Assembly: GCA_902373595.1 (NCBI GenBank)
Contig: CABKMX010000005.1
Coordinates: forward strand, 1-18,751
From: an uncultured Christensenellaceae bacterium
GTDB taxonomy: Bacteria; Bacillota; Clostridia; Christensenellales; UBA3700
Direction: 5' to 3'
Length of the DNA: 18,751 nt
The translations under genes were made by a program, and so were the position numbers. A model generated the notes under the pieces. It was given only the letters and a program-made list of their open reading frames with translations. It was not told the origin of the DNA and ran no database searches. Shown one piece after another: positions 16,365 through 18,751 of this stretch. Position 1 is the first letter of the stretch; each line of letters opens with the position of its first letter.

Positions 16365-17876
16365 TCACATAGACTCCCCGGCAGGCTTTACACCGAGCAA
16401 TCTGAGTTCGCTGTCCGTCATGCCTATTCCGCGCAGCATCAATCGATTGCCGCGAAGCGCCTCAATCGAGTTGATACCCATGCCGCCCATCATCTCTTCG
16501 AGTTCGTGTTTCCACGCGGTGACGAGATTGACGAGTCTTTCGGCGCCCTCGTCGGGGTCGAGCCGTTTGACGAGGTCGGGGCGCTGTGTCGCTATGCCCC
16601 AATTGCAGATTCCGGTATGACAGCTGCGGCAGAGGTGACAGCCGAGGGCAATCAATGCCGCCGTGCCTATATAGCAGGCGTCCGCGCCGAGAGCGACGGC
16701 TTTCAGCACGTCTGCGGACGAACGGATCGAGCCTCCGACGACGATTGAGACGTTGTCACGGATACCCTCCTCTCTCAGTCTTTCGTCCACTCTCGCAAGC
16801 GCGAGTTCGACGGGGATGCCGACGTGGTCGCGGATACGAGTCGGAGCGGCGCCGGTACCGCCTCTGAAGCCGTCGATTGCGATTATGTCGGCTCCGCTGC
16901 GCGCGATGCCGCTTGCAATCGCCTCGATGTTGTGGACGGCGGCAACCTTGACGATCACCGGCTTGCGGTAGCCCGTCGCCTCTTTGAGCGAGACGACCAG
17001 CTGCCGCAGATCCTCGATGGAATAGATGTCGTGGTGCGGCGCCGGAGAGATTGCGTCGCTCCCTTCGGGGATCATGCGCGTCTCGGCGACGTCGGCGGTT
17101 ATCTTTGCCGCCGGCAGGTGTCCGCCGATGCCGGGTTTTGCGCCCTGCCCCATCTTGATTTCGATTGCCGCGGCGGCGTCGAGACAGCCGCGGAACACGC
17201 CGAATCTGCCCGACGCGACTTGGACGATTGTATTTTTGCCGTATCGATAAAAGTCATGGTTGAGTCCGCCCTCGCCGGCGTTGTAGAATGTTCCCAGCCT
17301 CTCGGCGGCATTTGCGAGCGCGGCGTGGACGTTGTAGCTGACCGACCCGTAACTCATCGCCGAAAACATAATCGGCACCTCGAGTTCGAGTTGCGGAGGC
17401 AGGGTGTCCTTGAGCCTGCCGGTTTCGTCCCTGACGATTTCGACGTTTCGGCAGCCCAGCCTCAATTTCGTCTCCATCGGCTCGCGGAGCGGATCTATGG
17501 AGGGATTGGTCACCTGCGACGCATTGATCAAAAGTCTGTTCCAAAATTCGGGATATGTTTCGGGATTTCCCATCGAAGAGAGCAAAACGCCGCCGCTCTC
17601 CGCCTGTCTGTAGATCTCGTCGATTGTGGAGCGGCTCCAATTTGCGTTGGCGCGGTAGGCGTCGTTTGACTCGACAATCTTGAGCGCGCCCGTCGGGCAG
17701 GCGCAGACGCAGCGATGGCAGTTGACGCATTTTGAGTCGTTTGCCGTCATTCGTCCGCTCGCGGCGTCGTAGGCATGCACGCCGTTTGCGCACTCGCGCT
17801 CGCAGAGGCGGCAGACGGTGCATTTGCTTTCGTTTCTCACCACCTCGAACGCAGGGAGGATATAGTGCATCTTCAT
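16365..17876 (-). CDS. Glutamate synthase FMN subunit with N-terminal 2[4Fe-4S] ferredoxin domain
   Basis: This 503-residue protein is the synthase domain that converts 2-oxoglutarate and channelled ammonia to glutamate. An N-terminal ferredoxin module has two four-Cys sets: Cys19/22/25/29 and Cys50/53/56/60 (followed by Pro). The TIM-barrel FMN domain shows MGQGAKPGIGGHLP, SPAPHHDIYSIEDL, GFRGGTGAAPT and GGSIRSSADVLKAVALGAD. Near the C-terminus CHLCRSCHTGICNWGIATQ is the 3Fe-4S cluster region. This layout matches the archaeal-type split glutamate synthase also common in Clostridia. The ATG at 17876 overlaps the TGA of the amidotransferase gene (ATGA) and has GGGAGG seven bases before it. Longer open frame upstream is shadow of that gene. 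The electron donor is unknown, as no NADPH-oxidising small subunit lies in the window. Confidence 0.94.
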   Translation of the reverse strand: MKMHYILPAFEVVRNESKCTVCRLCERECANGVHAYDAASGRMTANDSKCVNCHRCVCACPTGALKIVESNDAYRANANWSRSTIDEIYRQAESGGVLLSSMGNPETYPEFWNRLLINASQVTNPSIDPLREPMETKLRLGCRNVEIVRDETGRLKDTLPPQLELEVPIMFSAMSYGSVSYNVHAALANAAERLGTFYNAGEGGLNHDFYRYGKNTIVQVASGRFGVFRGCLDAAAAIEIKMGQGAKPGIGGHLPAAKITADVAETRMIPEGSDAISPAPHHDIYSIEDLRQLVVSLKEATGYRKPVIVKVAAVHNIEAIASGIARSGADIIAIDGFRGGTGAAPTRIRDHVGIPVELALARVDERLREEGIRDNVSIVVGGSIRSSADVLKAVALGADACYIGTAALIALGCHLCRSCHTGICNWGIATQRPDLVKRLDPDEGAERLVNLVTAWKHELEEMMGGMGINSIEALRGNRLMLRGIGMTDSELRLLGVKPAGESM

Positions 17877-18751
17877 CTGTTCGCCTCCCTGTCGTAAAGT
17901 TGAAAGATTACGGGTTCGCCGCCGCCGGGAGCCCATACCCTGTCGAGGTCGGGCTCTATGCGGCGGATTGCGCTCTCCTCGCTTGCGACGAACGCGAGAT
18001 CCCCTTTTTCGGCGCAGACGGTCGAGCGCAATTTGAGTCTGTCGTTGAGCGCCATGATGCCGCCGTCGTACCCGACGATAATCGAGAACGGGCCGGTGAT
18101 CAGCAACGACGGGAACGCCCTGCGCAAAAAGCTCTCCTCTTTGCGCTGTGTTTCGCCCTTGGTCTCGATTGTCGACCAAAACGACGGCGCGATGACCTTT
18201 GCCGCCTCGGTCAAAGTCAATCCGCGCCTGCGGACGAGGTAATCGATGATATAGGTGATGACCTCGGTGTCCGTCCTCAGCGTACACTTGTAGCCGAACA
18301 TCTCGATATATCGGCGGTTTGCGTCGTAGGACGAGATCTCGCCGTTGTGAACGATCGTGAAGTCGAGCAGCCCGAACGGGTGCGCGCCGCCCCACCAGCC
18401 CGGGGTATTGGTCGGATATCTGCCGTGGCAGGTCCAGCAATAGCCCTCGTACTCGTCGAGGCGGTAGAACTCGCCTATGTCCTCAGGGTAGCCCACGCCC
18501 TTGAAGACGCCCATATTTTTGCCGCTCGAGAACACATATGCGCCGTCGATGCCCGAATTGATGCGATTGACGCATCTTGCGACATATTCTCTCTCGTCGA
18601 GATGGCTGTCGGCAAGTTTGCGCGGCAGCGGCGCGAGAAAATATCTCCATATGATCGGCTCATCGGTGACCGTGGGCAGCTTGCGCGTCTGTATCTCCGA
18701 CGAATACGCGATCTCGAAATGCCGCAAGATGTACTCTTCGGTCGTCTTGCG
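17873..18751 (-). CDS. Glutamate synthase class II glutamine amidotransferase subunit (5' end outside window)
   Basis: This is the partial gene for the glutaminase subunit of the split glutamate synthase, which releases ammonia from glutamine. The frame is open through the window edge; 293 residues are visible and the first part, including the catalytic N-terminal Cys of class II amidotransferases, lies beyond 18751. Visible family marks are CHGRYPTNTPG, HPFGLLDFTIVHNGEI (the NG substrate loop) and RTDTEVI. A TTG near 18727 is an internal codon, not a start. The gene overlaps the FMN subunit gene by four bases, so coupled translation and a stable complex are likely. A general amidotransferase of another pathway is the alternative, but the following two subunits make glutamate synthase by far the best reading. 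Confidence 0.9.
   Translation of the reverse strand, partial: RKTTEEYILRHFEIAYSSEIQTRKLPTVTDEPIIWRYFLAPLPRKLADSHLDEREYVARCVNRINSGIDGAYVFSSGKNMGVFKGVGYPEDIGEFYRLDEYEGYCWTCHGRYPTNTPGWWGGAHPFGLLDFTIVHNGEISSYDANRRYIEMFGYKCTLRTDTEVITYIIDYLVRRRGLTLTEAAKVIAPSFWSTIETKGETQRKEESFLRRAFPSLLITGPFSIIVGYDGGIMALNDRLKLRSTVCAEKGDLAFVASEESAIRRIEPDLDRVWAPGGGEPVIFQLYDREANR

Overview
The window reads as ordinary chromosome from a Gram-positive (Firmicutes, probably Clostridia-like) bacterium with a fairly GC-rich genome. The signs are purine-rich Shine-Dalgarno sites, sigma-A type promoters, hairpin plus T-run terminators, a secA-prfB neighbourhood, a Ktr-type potassium system, and a split glutamate synthase next to glnA and an ANTAR regulator. 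All 15 genes I can support lie on the minus strand, so transcription runs from high to low coordinates. After start correction all 14 complete genes begin with ATG. Stops are 11 TGA, 4 TAA and no TAG. I see no tRNA, rRNA, CRISPR array, insertion sequence, phage gene or integrase, and no gene-free stretch above 300 bases.

Layout in transcription order. (1) 18751-13763, nitrogen assimilation: a glutamine amidotransferase cut by the window edge, a ferredoxin-fused FMN glutamate synthase subunit and a GXGXG subunit. Together these make a glutamate synthase split over three genes. Then come glnA with its own promoter and an ANTAR-domain regulator. (2) 13748-11946, pyrG (CTP synthase): consensus promoter, a very strong terminator hairpin inside the leader (a probable attenuator), and a terminator after the gene. 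(3) 11909-6671: secA (with an inserted zinc-ribbon-like motif), prfB without the usual programmed frameshift, and tsaD. (4) 6620-5117: a MATE transporter. (5) 5101-2934: the potassium uptake pair trkH/ktrB and trkA/ktrA, with promoter and terminator. (6) 2826-24: a tightly overlapping operon of a second MATE transporter, an aldose-1-epimerase-like protein and a YbaK-type deacylase, driven by a promoter that matches consensus at every position.

Most of the content is housekeeping. The points most worth a second look are the Cys4 insertion in SecA, the pyrG leader, where a short alternative hairpin has the loop pattern expected of an ANTAR target and overlaps the terminator just downstream of an ANTAR gene, the ANTAR protein's degenerate receiver domain, and a glutamine synthetase that stops before the usual C-terminal tail. 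I found no convincing wholly new multi-gene system.
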